Below are positions 52,947-62,507 of a DNA stretch of 64,000 nucleotides, in pieces. The DNA comes from RPQK01 sp041946865 (GTDB lineage Bacteria > Acidobacteriota > UBA6911 > RPQK01). The position numbers and the translations under genes are program-made. Each line of letters starts with the position of its first letter. Position 1 is the stretch's first letter. Under the pieces are notes generated by a model. It was not told where the DNA came from. It made no database searches and was given only the letters and a program-made list of their open reading frames with translations. The stretch covers positions 1 to 64,000 of the forward strand of contig JBHGBF010000042.1 in NCBI GenBank assembly GCA_041946865.1, read 5' to 3'.

Positions 52947-54017
52947 GTGATCGAGATGCTGGACGACCTGGTGCACCTGAGTGAACTGGACGAGCGGGGA
53001 ATCCTCAATATCCTGGCGCGATTTGACCGGCAGATCGAAGAGGCGCTTCACATTGGCCAGATTGCTGATCTCCCCGCGGATGCAGGTTCAATCCGCAACA
53101 TCGTCATTTCCGGGTTGGGAGGATCGGCGATCGGCGGGGATTTTCTGCGTGGCTATCTGGGCAGATCCCTACGACTGCCGATGCTGGTCAACCGCAGCTA
53201 TTCCGTGCCCGGGTTTGTGGATGAATCGACGCTGGTCATCCTGTCGAGTTATTCCGGCAACACCGAGGAGACAATCTCGGCATTCGAGGAGGCCAGGGCG
53301 GCGGGCGCCCGGCTGCTTTGCATCACGTCGGGCGGACAAGTGGAGAGGATGGCTGAGGCGGCTGGCTGTCCCTGCATCAAGATTCCTACAGGGTACCCAC
53401 CTCGAACGGCTCTGGCGTACTCCGCCATCCCGATCCTGCAGGCGTTGACCCGCCTGGGCCTCGTGGCTGATCATTCAGAAGAAGTCAGGAACTCGATCGC
53501 CTGGGTCAGACACAAGATTCAGCTTTTCGCCCCCGAGTGCCCGTTTGCCGAGAATCAGGCCAAGGCCCTGGCTCGAAGCTTGTACCGCAAGGTCCCTGTT
53601 ATTTACGGGAGTCAGGATCGGTTGGACGTCATTGCTCTTCGGTGGCGCTGCCAGGTTTCTGAAAACGCCAAGCAGCTGGCCTATTCAGCCTCGCTGCCCG
53701 AGATGAATCATAACGAGATCGTAGGCTGGAAACACCCGGCGCCCGGCCTTCGGCAACTTCTTCCGGTATTTCTGAGGGATCGGGAGGATTATCTCCGCAT
53801 ACAGATACGAGCGGAAATTACCAGGGAGATGCTGGCCGATCGCTCCGGGGCTGTTCTCGAATTCTGGACCGACGGCGAAACCTGGCTCGAGCGCCTTTGG
53901 ACCCTGGTTTTGCTCGGCGATTATGCGAGCGTCTATCTGGCCTTTTTGAACCAGGAAGACCCTTCACAGATAGACGCGATTGAAGGATTGAAAAACCGTT
54001 TGAAGGAATCCGCCTGA
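52947..54017 (+). CDS. Bifunctional phosphoglucose/phosphomannose isomerase
   Basis: The 356-residue SIS-domain protein shows VISGLGGSAIGGDFL, LSSYSGNTEETISAFEEA and GYPPRTALAYSAIP, with the late EMNHNEIVGW. These are typical of the bifunctional PGI/PMI family. It interconverts fructose-6-P with glucose-6-P and mannose-6-P. It starts at a GTG after a GGGGAG-like site and lies 257 nt after manC, separated by the inverted repeat, so it may be an independent transcript. Confidence 0.88.
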   Translation: MIEMLDDLVHLSELDERGILNILARFDRQIEEALHIGQIADLPADAGSIRNIVISGLGGSAIGGDFLRGYLGRSLRLPMLVNRSYSVPGFVDESTLVILSSYSGNTEETISAFEEARAAGARLLCITSGGQVERMAEAAGCPCIKIPTGYPPRTALAYSAIPILQALTRLGLVADHSEEVRNSIAWVRHKIQLFAPECPFAENQAKALARSLYRKVPVIYGSQDRLDVIALRWRCQVSENAKQLAYSASLPEMNHNEIVGWKHPAPGLRQLLPVFLRDREDYLRIQIRAEITREMLADRSGAVLEFWTDGETWLERLWTLVLLGDYASVYLAFLNQEDPSQIDAIEGLKNRLKESA

Positions 54018-54177
54018 AAGAAACGAAATCAGGAGGTGGAGACGGGATAAGGAAACCGAGAAGCCCGCAGCCAACAGGCAGTCAGAAGTCATAACAAAAA
54101 AAGAGGTGAGAAATCGGGGGGAAGGCGTCAGAATAGGGGAGGAATCACGATCATGGAGTTGCTTTTATTTCATTTTG

Positions 54178-54198
54178 ACTCCTGATTCCTGACTCCTG
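54178..54198 (+). repeat. Three tandem 7-mers upstream of the PSRP gene
   Basis: ACTCCTG, ATTCCTG and ACTCCTG lie head to tail 14 nt before the start codon. The function is unknown. This could be a simple-sequence slippage site. Confidence 0.6.
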
Positions 54199-54211
54199 GG
54201 GAAGAAGCACC

Positions 54212-55033
54212 ATGCCGAGCTACCACGTCCTGGTGATGAGTGACGGAACTGGGGAAACCGCCTATCGGATGTTGAAGGCGGCCATGGCTCAGTTCCAGGA
54301 AGACGTTGTCATTACGCGCTACGCCAATATCCGGGAAAGAGAGCAGATTCGGGAGATTCTGCGAGCTGCCTCCGCCGCTGCTTCGGAAGACACTCTGGTT
54401 GTCTACACGTTCGTCGGTCCGGAGCTGCGGTCTTTCCTGAAAGGGCACGCGGACGAGGAAGGAATCCAGTCTGTTGACCTGCTGGGGCCTCTGATGGATT
54501 CTCTGGCCGGTTTCTTTAAGAAACCGCCGGTGGCCAAACCCGGTCTGCTCCACCGGGTCGATGAGGAGTATTTCAACCGCATCGACGCCATCGAATATGC
54601 CCTCAGACATGACGACGGAAGGTCGATCAAGGATATCGGGTCGGCCGACCTGATCCTCGTCGGTGTCAGCCGCGTCTCGAAGACTCCGGTCAGCATCTAT
54701 CTCGCACAAGAAGGCTGGAAAGTCGCCAATGTGACAACGGTCCTCGGAATGAAGCCGCCCAAGGAGCTGTTCGAGGTGGACCAGCACAAGGTGGTGGGGT
54801 TGACCATCGATCCGAGCCGGCTGATGGAGGTCCGGACCGAGCGGCTCAGACAGCTGGGTGTCAACGACAGCAGCTATGCCGATCTGGAGCGGGTCAAAGA
54901 AGAGCTGGCCCATGCCGAGAACATCTTCAAACAGAATCCCTTGTGGCCGGTAATCGATGTGACCGGGAAATCGATCGAAGAAATCGCCCAGGATATCCTT
55001 GATAAGGTGATCGGGCGGGGCCGCAAACTTTGA
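54212..55033 (+). CDS. PEP synthase/pyruvate phosphate dikinase regulatory protein (PSRP)
   Basis: Bifunctional ADP-dependent kinase and Pi-dependent pyrophosphorylase that switches PEP synthase or PPDK off and on. The 273-residue protein has VMSDGTGETAYRMLKAAM at the start and the P-loop-like ILVGVSRVSKTPVSIYLA. TIDPSRLMEVRTERL and a C-terminal IDVTGKSIEEIAQDIL complete the family. Neither PEP synthase nor PPDK lies in the window. Together with pckA it marks control of the PEP/pyruvate node. Confidence 0.92.
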   Translation: MPSYHVLVMSDGTGETAYRMLKAAMAQFQEDVVITRYANIREREQIREILRAASAAASEDTLVVYTFVGPELRSFLKGHADEEGIQSVDLLGPLMDSLAGFFKKPPVAKPGLLHRVDEEYFNRIDAIEYALRHDDGRSIKDIGSADLILVGVSRVSKTPVSIYLAQEGWKVANVTTVLGMKPPKELFEVDQHKVVGLTIDPSRLMEVRTERLRQLGVNDSSYADLERVKEELAHAENIFKQNPLWPVIDVTGKSIEEIAQDILDKVIGRGRKL

Positions 55034-55106
55034 GCCGACGAATCACACGGACAACTGAGGCCTGATTCGTGCTGTTCGTCTTATTCGCCGACTTGTGCCT
55101 GCCCTT

Positions 55107-56267
55107 ATGCGTCTCACTCATGCGGTGATGGACAGGGATTTCCTCGAGCTGTGCAGCAGGGCTGAAGCGTCTTTGCTGGAGCTCCTCGATAGGCTCGTTA
55201 ACCTGCCCTCTCCTTCAGGCGACAAACAGCTGGTCGACGCCGTCAGTCGCCTGGTGGCTGCCGGTCTGCGTCAAAATCAGATTCCTGCGACTGTCATCCC
55301 CAAAGAGTCCGTCGGCGACATTGTCTGGGGCGAATGGCGGCCGGAGCGCGCCGCGGAGGGTCGTATCCTTGTTCTGTGTCACTTGGATACCGTGTGGCCC
55401 GCTGACGCCTCCGGCCGGAACCCTTTCAGGGTCGACGGCGAGAGGATCTACGGGCCGGGCGTCTTCGACATGAAGGCCGGTGTCGCGCTGACTCTGAAAG
55501 TTCAGGAGTTTCTGTCAGGCGGGGTCATTCGGCCGTGCCGTACCGTTCGATTCCTTTACACGACCGACGAAGAGATCGGCAGTTACGAAAGCCGGCAGAT
55601 CATCGAGGAATTTGCCGGGCAAAGCGACATCGTCCTGGTAACCGAGCCGCCTCTGCCGGGCGGAGGCTTGAAAACGTTTCGCAAGGGCAGCGGGATGTAC
55701 CGTGTCGATGTGACGGGGCGCGCCTCGCATGCCGGACTGGAGCCGGAGAAGGGAATCAATGCCATCGAGGAGCTCGCGCTCCAGATTGCCGAAATCAAAG
55801 GTCTGGAAGACCGCGCAAAAGGAACGACGCTGACCTTTACCCTGATCGAGGGAGGGACGGCTTGTAACGTCGTCCCGGATCACGCCTCGGCGTCTATCGA
55901 CGTGAGATTCCGTGAAGAGACCGAAGGGAAGCGGGTCGACCAGGGGCTGCGCAGGCGGCACGCGCGGACCCGCGGGGCGCGGACAGAGGTCTTGGGATCG
56001 ATCGACCGGCCGGTCATGGCGCCGACTGCCAGGACGCGGGAAGTGTCTGCTTCGGCCCGGAACATCGCCCGGGAGCTGGGGCTGGATCTTTGGGAAGGAG
56101 AAGCCGGAGGCGGGAGCGACGGAAACTTCACCGCGGCGCTCGGTGTTCCGACGCTCGATGGTCTGGGCGTCGAAGGGGAAGGGGCGCATACCTGGGACGA
56201 GCACGTCCTGCGCCGCTCGGTGGTTCCCCGCCTGGCGCTGCTGGCCAGGCTGATCGAGAGGCTGTAG
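55107..56267 (+). CDS. M20-family metallopeptidase
   Basis: A zinc-dependent exopeptidase or deacylase related to carboxypeptidase G2/ArgE. In about 386 residues it has metal ligands in CHLDTVWP, PGVFDMKAG and TTDEEIGS, with the dimerisation-domain RASHAGLEPEKGINA and the late GAHTWDEHV. The start is uncertain: ATG 55107, ATG 55128 and GTG 55095 are in frame and none has a clear ribosome site. Substrate unknown. Confidence 0.83.
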   Translation: MRLTHAVMDRDFLELCSRAEASLLELLDRLVNLPSPSGDKQLVDAVSRLVAAGLRQNQIPATVIPKESVGDIVWGEWRPERAAEGRILVLCHLDTVWPADASGRNPFRVDGERIYGPGVFDMKAGVALTLKVQEFLSGGVIRPCRTVRFLYTTDEEIGSYESRQIIEEFAGQSDIVLVTEPPLPGGGLKTFRKGSGMYRVDVTGRASHAGLEPEKGINAIEELALQIAEIKGLEDRAKGTTLTFTLIEGGTACNVVPDHASASIDVRFREETEGKRVDQGLRRRHARTRGARTEVLGSIDRPVMAPTARTREVSASARNIARELGLDLWEGEAGGGSDGNFTAALGVPTLDGLGVEGEGAHTWDEHVLRRSVVPRLALLARLIERL

Positions 56268-56530
56268 CCGCGGCTCTGTCACCTTTGACGAGCGAAAGGC
56301 CCGCCCGAAGCCGTGAACTACGAACAGGTCGGGCGGCTGCATCTGCGCTGCGTGTGGGGCGCGGCTTCGGTCAGGCTCGCCGGTTTCGGCGGCTAACCCC
56401 CGTGCCTGCCGATAGTTTGACTAACATCCGGCATTAAAATAGACTCACTTCTGTTGCCTTGTCAGGCGCAGGGGTAATGAGCGCCTGCAGAACCAATTTC
56501 AACCGACACCAGGGAGGAGACGCGTCTGCG

Positions 56531-57757
56531 ATGAATCACGACGGTGGGGAGAAGATCTATTTTCGAGAGAACAGAATCCAGGTCCCTGACAAACCCATAA
56601 TCCCGTTCATTGAGGGGGACGGCACCGGCCCGGATATCTGGAGAGCGACCCGGCGGGTGCTTGACGGCGCTGTTCAGGCGGCCTACGGCGGGCGCCGGGA
56701 GATCGCGTGGCGCGAAGTGCTGGCTGGAGAGAAAGCCAAACAGAAGACGGGAGAGTGGCTCCCCAAGGAAACGGTTGACACCATTTCCACTCACCTGGTC
56801 GCGATCAAAGGTCCGTTAACCACACCGGTAGGCGGAGGCATTCGCAGCCTGAACGTGACCTTGCGGCAAGTCCTGGATCTTTACGCGTGCGTCCGTCCCT
56901 GCCGGTACATCCCGGGCGTTCCTTCACCGGTCAGAGAGCCTCACAAGCTCGACGTCGTGATATACCGCGAGAACACGGAGGACGTGTACGCGGGTATCGA
57001 GTGGCCCGCCGGGTCGCAGGAATCTTCGGCCCTCATCGATTTCATCAACAGCCGTTTCTCGAAACAAATCAGGCCCGACTCGGGCATAGGGATCAAGCCG
57101 ATATCCCTTTTCGGCACGCGGCGCCTGGTCCGCATGGGAATTCGCCATGCCCTCGACAACGGCCTGAAGCGTGTGACGCTCGTCCACAAAGGCAACATCA
57201 TGAAGTTTACCGAAGGCGCGTTTCGAGACTGGGGCTACCAGGTGGCTCGCGAGGAATTCAAAGATTTCTGCATCGAAGAGCAGGAATTGTGGGACAAGTA
57301 CGGCGGGCGCATCCCGGACGGCAAGATCCTCGTCAATGATCGGATTGCGGACGCCATGTTTCAGCAGATCCTGCTGCGGCCCGATGAGTACCAGGTGCTG
57401 GTGACACCGAACTTGAACGGGGACTACCTTTCCGACGCCTGTGCCGCCCAGATCGGCGGGCTCGGAATGGCGCCGGGAGCGAATATCGGCGATCGAGTGG
57501 CCTTTTTTGAGGCGACACACGGGACCGCGCCTAAATACGCGGGGCAGGACAAGGTGAATCCGGGGTCATTGATTCTGTCCGGTGTCATGATGCTGCAGTA
57601 CCTGGGCTGGAAGGAAGCAGCCGAAGCGATTTATTCCGGGCTGGCCAAGACCATTCAGCAGCGCCGGGTCACGTACGACCTCGAGCGCCAGATGGAAGGC
57701 GCGGTGGTCTTGAGGACGAGCGAGTTCGCATCAGCCATCATCGAGAACATGAACTGA
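56531..57757 (+). CDS. icd: NADP-dependent isocitrate dehydrogenase
   Basis: TCA-cycle enzyme converting isocitrate to 2-oxoglutarate. The 408-residue protein has IPFIEGDGTGPDIW, the active-site loop TPVGGGIRSLNVTLRQ whose Ser is the regulatory phosphorylation site in E. coli, and YRENTEDVYAGIEW. GNIMKFTEGAFRDWGY, LNGDYLSDACAAQIGGLG and EATHGTAPKYAG are also present. AGGGAGGAG lies about 12 nt before the ATG. The mdh gene follows after 19 nt, so they form a TCA operon. Confidence 0.95.
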   Translation: MNHDGGEKIYFRENRIQVPDKPIIPFIEGDGTGPDIWRATRRVLDGAVQAAYGGRREIAWREVLAGEKAKQKTGEWLPKETVDTISTHLVAIKGPLTTPVGGGIRSLNVTLRQVLDLYACVRPCRYIPGVPSPVREPHKLDVVIYRENTEDVYAGIEWPAGSQESSALIDFINSRFSKQIRPDSGIGIKPISLFGTRRLVRMGIRHALDNGLKRVTLVHKGNIMKFTEGAFRDWGYQVAREEFKDFCIEEQELWDKYGGRIPDGKILVNDRIADAMFQQILLRPDEYQVLVTPNLNGDYLSDACAAQIGGLGMAPGANIGDRVAFFEATHGTAPKYAGQDKVNPGSLILSGVMMLQYLGWKEAAEAIYSGLAKTIQQRRVTYDLERQMEGAVVLRTSEFASAIIENMN

Positions 57758-57776
57758 GAGCACCTTCGGAGGGCGT

Positions 57777-58733
57777 ATGCCACGCTGTGAAAGGAACAAG
57801 GTCACGGTCATTGGAGCGGGGAATGTCGGGGCTAATGTCGCCCAGAGACTGGTCGAGAAAGAACTGTGCGATGTGACCTTGGTCGACGTCGTCGAAGGGC
57901 TGCCCCAAGGCAAGGCGCTCGATCTTCTCGAATCCGGTCCTCTGCAGGATTACGACTCCTTTCTGACGGGGAGCAACACTTATGAGGCGAGCGAGGGATC
58001 GGACATAATCGTGGTGACGGCGGGTCTGGCCCGGAAACCGGGGATGAGCCGGGACGATCTCCTTCTGAAAAACGCCGCCATCGTACAGGACGTCGTTCAG
58101 CGCGCCACGCGCTACAGCCCCTACGCCATCATCCTGGTGGTCAGCAACCCGCTCGACGCCATGTGTCACGTGGCGATGTGGACCAGCCAGTTCCCCAGGG
58201 AACGTGTGGTGGGCATGGCGGGCGTGCTTGACTCCGCCCGCCTGCGGACCTTTATCGCCCAGGAGCTCGAGGTGTCGGTCGAAAGCACCCAGGCGTTCGT
58301 GCTGGGCGGTCATGGCGACACCATGGTGCCGATGGTCCGTTACTCAACGGTCGGCGGCATTCCGATCACGGAGCTGCTCCCGCAGGAGAAGATTGATGCG
58401 CTGATCGCGCGGACCCGTGAGGGAGGCGCTGAAATCGTGAAGCTTTTGAAGACCGGCAGCGCCTTCTATGCCCCGTCGGCGGCTGTCGCCGAGATGGTGG
58501 AATCGATCCTCCATGACGAGAAGAAAATCCTTCCCTGCGCCGCGTACTTGAGGGGCGAGTACGGCATCAATGATCTGTTTATCGGCGTCCCGGTGAAGCT
58601 CGGTTGCCGTGGTGTGGAAGAGGTCATTCAGATCAAACTGAAGGATAACGAGCGGGCGGCCCTGGAGCAATCAGCCGCATCTGTGCAGGAACTCGTCGAC
58701 GTGCTGAAAAACCACGGTTTTTTGAAGGGCTAA
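57777..58733 (+). CDS. mdh: Malate dehydrogenase
   Basis: NAD-dependent interconversion of malate and oxaloacetate. The 318-residue LDH-like protein has the NAD loop VIGAGNVGANVAQ, the substrate loop LARKPGMSRDDLL with the arginines that select malate, VVSNPLDAMCHV and the catalytic histidine in LGGHGDTMVP. GGAGG precedes the ATG. It is downstream of icd. An inverted-repeat element follows. Confidence 0.95.
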   Translation: MPRCERNKVTVIGAGNVGANVAQRLVEKELCDVTLVDVVEGLPQGKALDLLESGPLQDYDSFLTGSNTYEASEGSDIIVVTAGLARKPGMSRDDLLLKNAAIVQDVVQRATRYSPYAIILVVSNPLDAMCHVAMWTSQFPRERVVGMAGVLDSARLRTFIAQELEVSVESTQAFVLGGHGDTMVPMVRYSTVGGIPITELLPQEKIDALIARTREGGAEIVKLLKTGSAFYAPSAAVAEMVESILHDEKKILPCAAYLRGEYGINDLFIGVPVKLGCRGVEEVIQIKLKDNERAALEQSAASVQELVDVLKNHGFLKG

Positions 58734-58766
58734 CCGCGGATCAACCCGAAATACGACTGACACGGT

Positions 58767-58856
58767 AATGCCTCAGTCTTGTTTGTAGCGCCGCCTTCAG
58801 GCGGGCTTTTTCGAACTGTAACCGCTCTCAATGTCAACTGCGGTTCGAAAAAGCCC
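58767..58856. repeat. Truncated copy of the long inverted-repeat element
   Basis: The left arm (58767-58818) resembles 28119-28170 and the loop resembles its loop. The right arm matches only over about 19 nt (58838-58856) and stops at AAGCCCG, where the 59-nt repeat begins. It looks like a junction between two element families. Confidence 0.8.
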
Positions 58857-58915
58857 GTAACCCCTCAGTTTTTTGTTCGGAGTGTGGCAGCAACGAGGAG
58901 AGAGGCCGGTGCTTT
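58857..58915 (+). repeat. 59-nt dispersed repeat, copy 2
   Basis: One base differs from 47303-47361. It ends inside the reading frame of the following ABC permease. The only good start codons before the first membrane segment, including GTG 58884, lie within it. Confidence 0.92.
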
Positions 58916-60050
58916 CCTACCGTTTCTCTTAAGGAATGTCTTTCGGAACCGGAGGAGGACCGTCCTGACAGTCACGAGCATTGCGGTGTCCCTTTTTCTC
59001 GTGGCCACCCTCCTGACGGTCCTTTCCGAGTTGAACGAGCCGCCAAGCACGCCCGATTCGGCCCTGAGACTGATCAGCCGCCACAAGGTGTCGCTGGCCA
59101 ACATCCTCCCGATGGCCCATCATGAGAAGATAGCGTCCGTGCCGGGGGTCAAGGCGGTGGTCGGATCCATGTGGTTCGGCGGAGTGTACAAGGACCCGGC
59201 CAACTTTTTCGCCCAGTTTGCCCTGACCACCGACCAGATGTTCGACGTGTACGGGGATGATCTGCGCATGAGCGAGGCCGAAAGGCAGGCATTCCTCAAA
59301 GACCGGACCGGCTGCATCGCCGGACGAAAGCTGGCCAGGCGTTTCAACTGGAAGCTTGGAGAGAAGATCTTTCTGAAGGGAACGATCTTTCCCGTGAATG
59401 CCGAGCTCACGTTGCGGGGGATCTACGAGGGTCCGGATGAAAGCTCCCTGTTCTTTCACTGGGAGTATTTCAATGAGGCGATGAACAACCAGAACTTTTG
59501 CGGCTTCTACGTGATCAAAGCGCAGTCCGCGGAGGCCGTTCCTTCGGTTGCTGAGAAAGTAGATGCTCTTTTTCAGAATTCCACTGCGCCGACCAAGACT
59601 GAGACAGAGAAGGCCTTCGTCCTGGGCTTCATCTCGATGATGGGCAACGTCCAACTGCTGATTACCAGCATTTGCTCGGGTGTCATTTTTGCGATCGTCC
59701 TGGTGGCGGCCAACACCATGGCGATGTCGATTCGAGAGCGGACGCGGGAAATCGGGATCCTGAAGGCGCTCGGTTTTCGGCGACGACACGTGCTGTTCCT
59801 TTTGTTGTCGGAGGCGATCGTCATCACTCTGGGCGGCTCTCTGATCGGCTCCTGGGGAGCGCGTCTTCTGTACTCGAGCCTGGACCTGTCGCAGATGACG
59901 GGCGGATTTCTGCAGCGTTTCTACGTCACGCCGCAGACGTTGGCCATCTGCGCGCTCATCGGACTGACTGTCGGTCTTGTATCGGCCGGAGTCCCGGCCT
60001 GGCAGGCTTCACGCCGTCCGGTGGTGGACGCGCTGAGAAGAGTCGTCTAA
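58884..60050 (+). CDS. FtsX/MacB-like ABC transporter permease
   Basis: A 388-residue permease with an N-terminal membrane segment (LLRNVFRNRRRTVLTVTSIAVSLFL), a large periplasmic domain and three C-terminal segments in the FtsX arrangement (ANTMAMSIRERTREIGILKALGF, then YVTPQTLAICALIGLTVGLV). Membership in the MacB-like efflux group is supported by its neighbours. The start is placed at GTG 58884 in the 59-nt repeat because no start codon lies between the repeat and the first membrane segment. The reading frame also extends back to 58779. Confidence 0.85.
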   Translation: MAATRREAGAFLPFLLRNVFRNRRRTVLTVTSIAVSLFLVATLLTVLSELNEPPSTPDSALRLISRHKVSLANILPMAHHEKIASVPGVKAVVGSMWFGGVYKDPANFFAQFALTTDQMFDVYGDDLRMSEAERQAFLKDRTGCIAGRKLARRFNWKLGEKIFLKGTIFPVNAELTLRGIYEGPDESSLFFHWEYFNEAMNNQNFCGFYVIKAQSAEAVPSVAEKVDALFQNSTAPTKTETEKAFVLGFISMMGNVQLLITSICSGVIFAIVLVAANTMAMSIRERTREIGILKALGFRRRHVLFLLLSEAIVITLGGSLIGSWGARLLYSSLDLSQMTGGFLQRFYVTPQTLAICALIGLTVGLVSAGVPAWQASRRPVVDALRRVV

Positions 60051-60060
60051 GGGGGCGGCT

Positions 60061-61218
60061 ATGAAAATACCGTTGAAATACAACCTGCGCAGTCTTCTGG
60101 TCCGCTGGGTCGGAACGCTGATGACGGCAATCGGAATCGGACTTACGGTAGCGATTTTCATCGTCATGAATGCCCTGGTCAACGGGCTTGACTCGACTTT
60201 CATTGAAACCGGGCATGAGAACCACCTGGTGGTGATCCGCCAGGGTTCGCTCAATGAGTCGAACAGCTACTTTGACCGGAGCCTGTACGATACGGTGCGA
60301 CTGCTGGAGGGGGTGGCCCGAGATGCGGCTGGCGAACCCCTGGCCTCCGGGGAAATTACGGTCATCATCAACCATCCCCGGCTGACGGGTGAAAGCTCGA
60401 ACGTTCTGATCCGTGGCGTGTCTGAGATGGGCTTCAAACTGAGGCCCGAGGTTAAAATCACTGCCGGAAGGAAGTTCCGCGAAGGGTTGCGTGAGCTGGT
60501 GGTCAGCGAATCGTTGTCCAAGCGCTTTAAGGACATGCAGCTGGGAAAGAGCATCCATATCGGTCGAAGCGACTGGCGAGTGGCAGGCCTGCTTCAGGCT
60601 GGGGGGACCGCCTACGATTCAGAGATCTGGGCGGGCTACCAGGATGTGGCCCAGGAATGGGACCGTCCCATTTACTCTTCCATCGTGGTTCAGGCCGTCG
60701 ATGCCCAGGCCGCAAACCGGCTGAAGAAGAGGATCGAAGATGACCGGCGCATTCATCTTCAAGCGTTCGACCAGAAGGCTTACTTCCGCGAGCAGACGGT
60801 CAGCTCCATCGGAATCAAGGCGCTTGGCTTCTTTATCGCGGTAGTCATGGGCATCGGCTCCTGCTTTGCGGCCATGAACATGATGTACTCGGCGGTATTG
60901 GGGCGAATCAAGGAAGTGGGGACGCTTCGTGCGCTGGGATTCAAGCGCCGCAGCATTCTCTCTTCCTTCCTGGTTGAGTCGGTCATTCTCGCCCTCATCG
61001 GCGGGGTCCTCGGATGCCTGATGGCCTTGCCGCTGCACGGGCTCTCGACCGGGACGGCGAACTTCATGTCGTTCAGCGAAGTGCTGTTCCACTTCCGGAT
61101 CACTCCTTCGATCCTGCTAAAGGGGCTGGCCTTTGCGGCTGTCGTAGGAGTCCTGGGAGGTATTCTCCCGGCCCGGCGGGCCGCGCGGATCAGGCTCGTC
61201 GAAGTGCTGCGGGATTAA
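60061..61218 (+). CDS. FtsX/MacB-like ABC transporter permease
   Basis: The 385-residue second permease of the exporter has the same design: first segment LVRWVGTLMTAIGIGLTVAI, periplasmic domain, then GIGSCFAAMNMMYSAVLGRI, KEVGTLRALGFKRRSILSSF and AAVVGVLGGILPARRAARI. It starts 10 nt after the previous gene with GGGGGCGG upstream. The two permeases probably form a heterodimer. Confidence 0.87.
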   Translation: MKIPLKYNLRSLLVRWVGTLMTAIGIGLTVAIFIVMNALVNGLDSTFIETGHENHLVVIRQGSLNESNSYFDRSLYDTVRLLEGVARDAAGEPLASGEITVIINHPRLTGESSNVLIRGVSEMGFKLRPEVKITAGRKFREGLRELVVSESLSKRFKDMQLGKSIHIGRSDWRVAGLLQAGGTAYDSEIWAGYQDVAQEWDRPIYSSIVVQAVDAQAANRLKKRIEDDRRIHLQAFDQKAYFREQTVSSIGIKALGFFIAVVMGIGSCFAAMNMMYSAVLGRIKEVGTLRALGFKRRSILSSFLVESVILALIGGVLGCLMALPLHGLSTGTANFMSFSEVLFHFRITPSILLKGLAFAAVVGVLGGILPARRAARIRLVEVLRD

Positions 61219-61332
61219 CCGCCCTTCTCTTGCGGTGGACTATAGTCGCATGACACCGAAAGAAAGCGTGAAGACACCTGACGGGCAGCTGATTATCGCT
61301 TACCGACAACTCGTAAACTGGAAGAGGCAACA

Positions 61333-62493
61333 ATGGAGAAGGATTTGAAAGGTCTAAGGATAGACCCGGAGAGAAAGGGTAGTCTCAGAAGAGGCAGCAC
61401 GATGAGCTGGCTCCTGGCCGTCGTGCTCCTGCTTGTGGGGGCTGTTGCTTTTGCCCTCTTCTCCGGGTATTTCAAGCCCGCCGCAGACACGTCCGCGGAA
61501 AAGCAGGGGGTGGGCGAACCGGCTGCAGCTCAAGCGACGGACACTCAGGAAACGGCCGGCGAGGTTCTGAAAGCGGCAGGCTACATCGTCGCCCATCACA
61601 AGATCCAAATCGGCTCCAAGGTCATGGGCAAGGTGGCTTGGATCGGCGTGGAGAAAGGCGACAAGGTGCGCCAAGGCCAGCCGCTTGTCCGCCTGGATGA
61701 CCGGGAATACCGGGCTCAGGCGGAGCAGGCCGAAGCGGCGCTGCGAGCGGCGGAAGCCCGTCTCAAGGAACTGGAAACCGGCAACCGGCCCGAGGAAGTG
61801 GCGAGAGCCGAAGCGGAGCTTGCGCGCTACCGGGCTGATGCCGCCAACGCCGCGCTGGAATGGAAACGTCTCCAGACACTCCTCGACAGCGGCGCGGTTG
61901 CCCAGCAGCAGGTGGACAACGCCAGGTCTCGCGCAGACATGGCCGAGGCGGCTGTGAAGGTGGCTGAACGCAACCTGGAGCTGATGCGGCTCGGGCCCAG
62001 GGCTGAGCAGATCTCGTCGGCCAGGGCCGAGGTGGATCGCGCCCGGGCCAGTCTCGACTATGCGCGCACGCTGCTGGACGCCACTGTGATTCGCGCGCCG
62101 ATTGACGGCACCGTCTTGCAGAGAATCGTCGAGGTTGGGGAGATGGTGACCACCTCTTTTGCCGGCGAGATGGGCGCCAAGTCAGCCGTGGTCTCGCTCG
62201 CTGACCTCATGGACCTGCAAGTAGAGCTGGATATCAGCCAGTCGGACTTTAACCGCCTCTCGCCGGACCAGGACTGCGTCATGAGCCCGGAAGCATACCC
62301 GGACCGCAAGTATCGATGCCGGATCGATGAGATTGCGCCCGAGGCCAATCGACAGAAGGCGACCATTCAGGTCAAGGTCAAGGTGCTCGAGCCCGATTCT
62401 TACCTTCGGCCGGAAATGACGGCGAACGTGACGTTTACGAAAGACACGTCAAGCGCCGCTCTCGTCGATCGTCAAGCGACGACCGTTAATTGA
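61333..62493 (+). CDS. HlyD/MacA-type periplasmic adaptor
   Basis: A 386-residue membrane-fusion protein. The cytosolic N-terminus of about 28 residues precedes a membrane segment (SWLLAVVLLLVGAVAFALF). A split biotinyl-lipoyl domain (GSKVMGKVAWIGVEKGDKVR and VIRAPIDGTVLQRIVEVGEMV) flanks a long Ala/Glu-rich coiled-coil hairpin (about 120-240). It links the ABC permeases to an outer-membrane channel. No TolC is in the window. Confidence 0.88.
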   Translation: MEKDLKGLRIDPERKGSLRRGSTMSWLLAVVLLLVGAVAFALFSGYFKPAADTSAEKQGVGEPAAAQATDTQETAGEVLKAAGYIVAHHKIQIGSKVMGKVAWIGVEKGDKVRQGQPLVRLDDREYRAQAEQAEAALRAAEARLKELETGNRPEEVARAEAELARYRADAANAALEWKRLQTLLDSGAVAQQQVDNARSRADMAEAAVKVAERNLELMRLGPRAEQISSARAEVDRARASLDYARTLLDATVIRAPIDGTVLQRIVEVGEMVTTSFAGEMGAKSAVVSLADLMDLQVELDISQSDFNRLSPDQDCVMSPEAYPDRKYRCRIDEIAPEANRQKATIQVKVKVLEPDSYLRPEMTANVTFTKDTSSAALVDRQATTVN

Positions 62494-62507
62494 GTTGGGG
62501 TGACACT

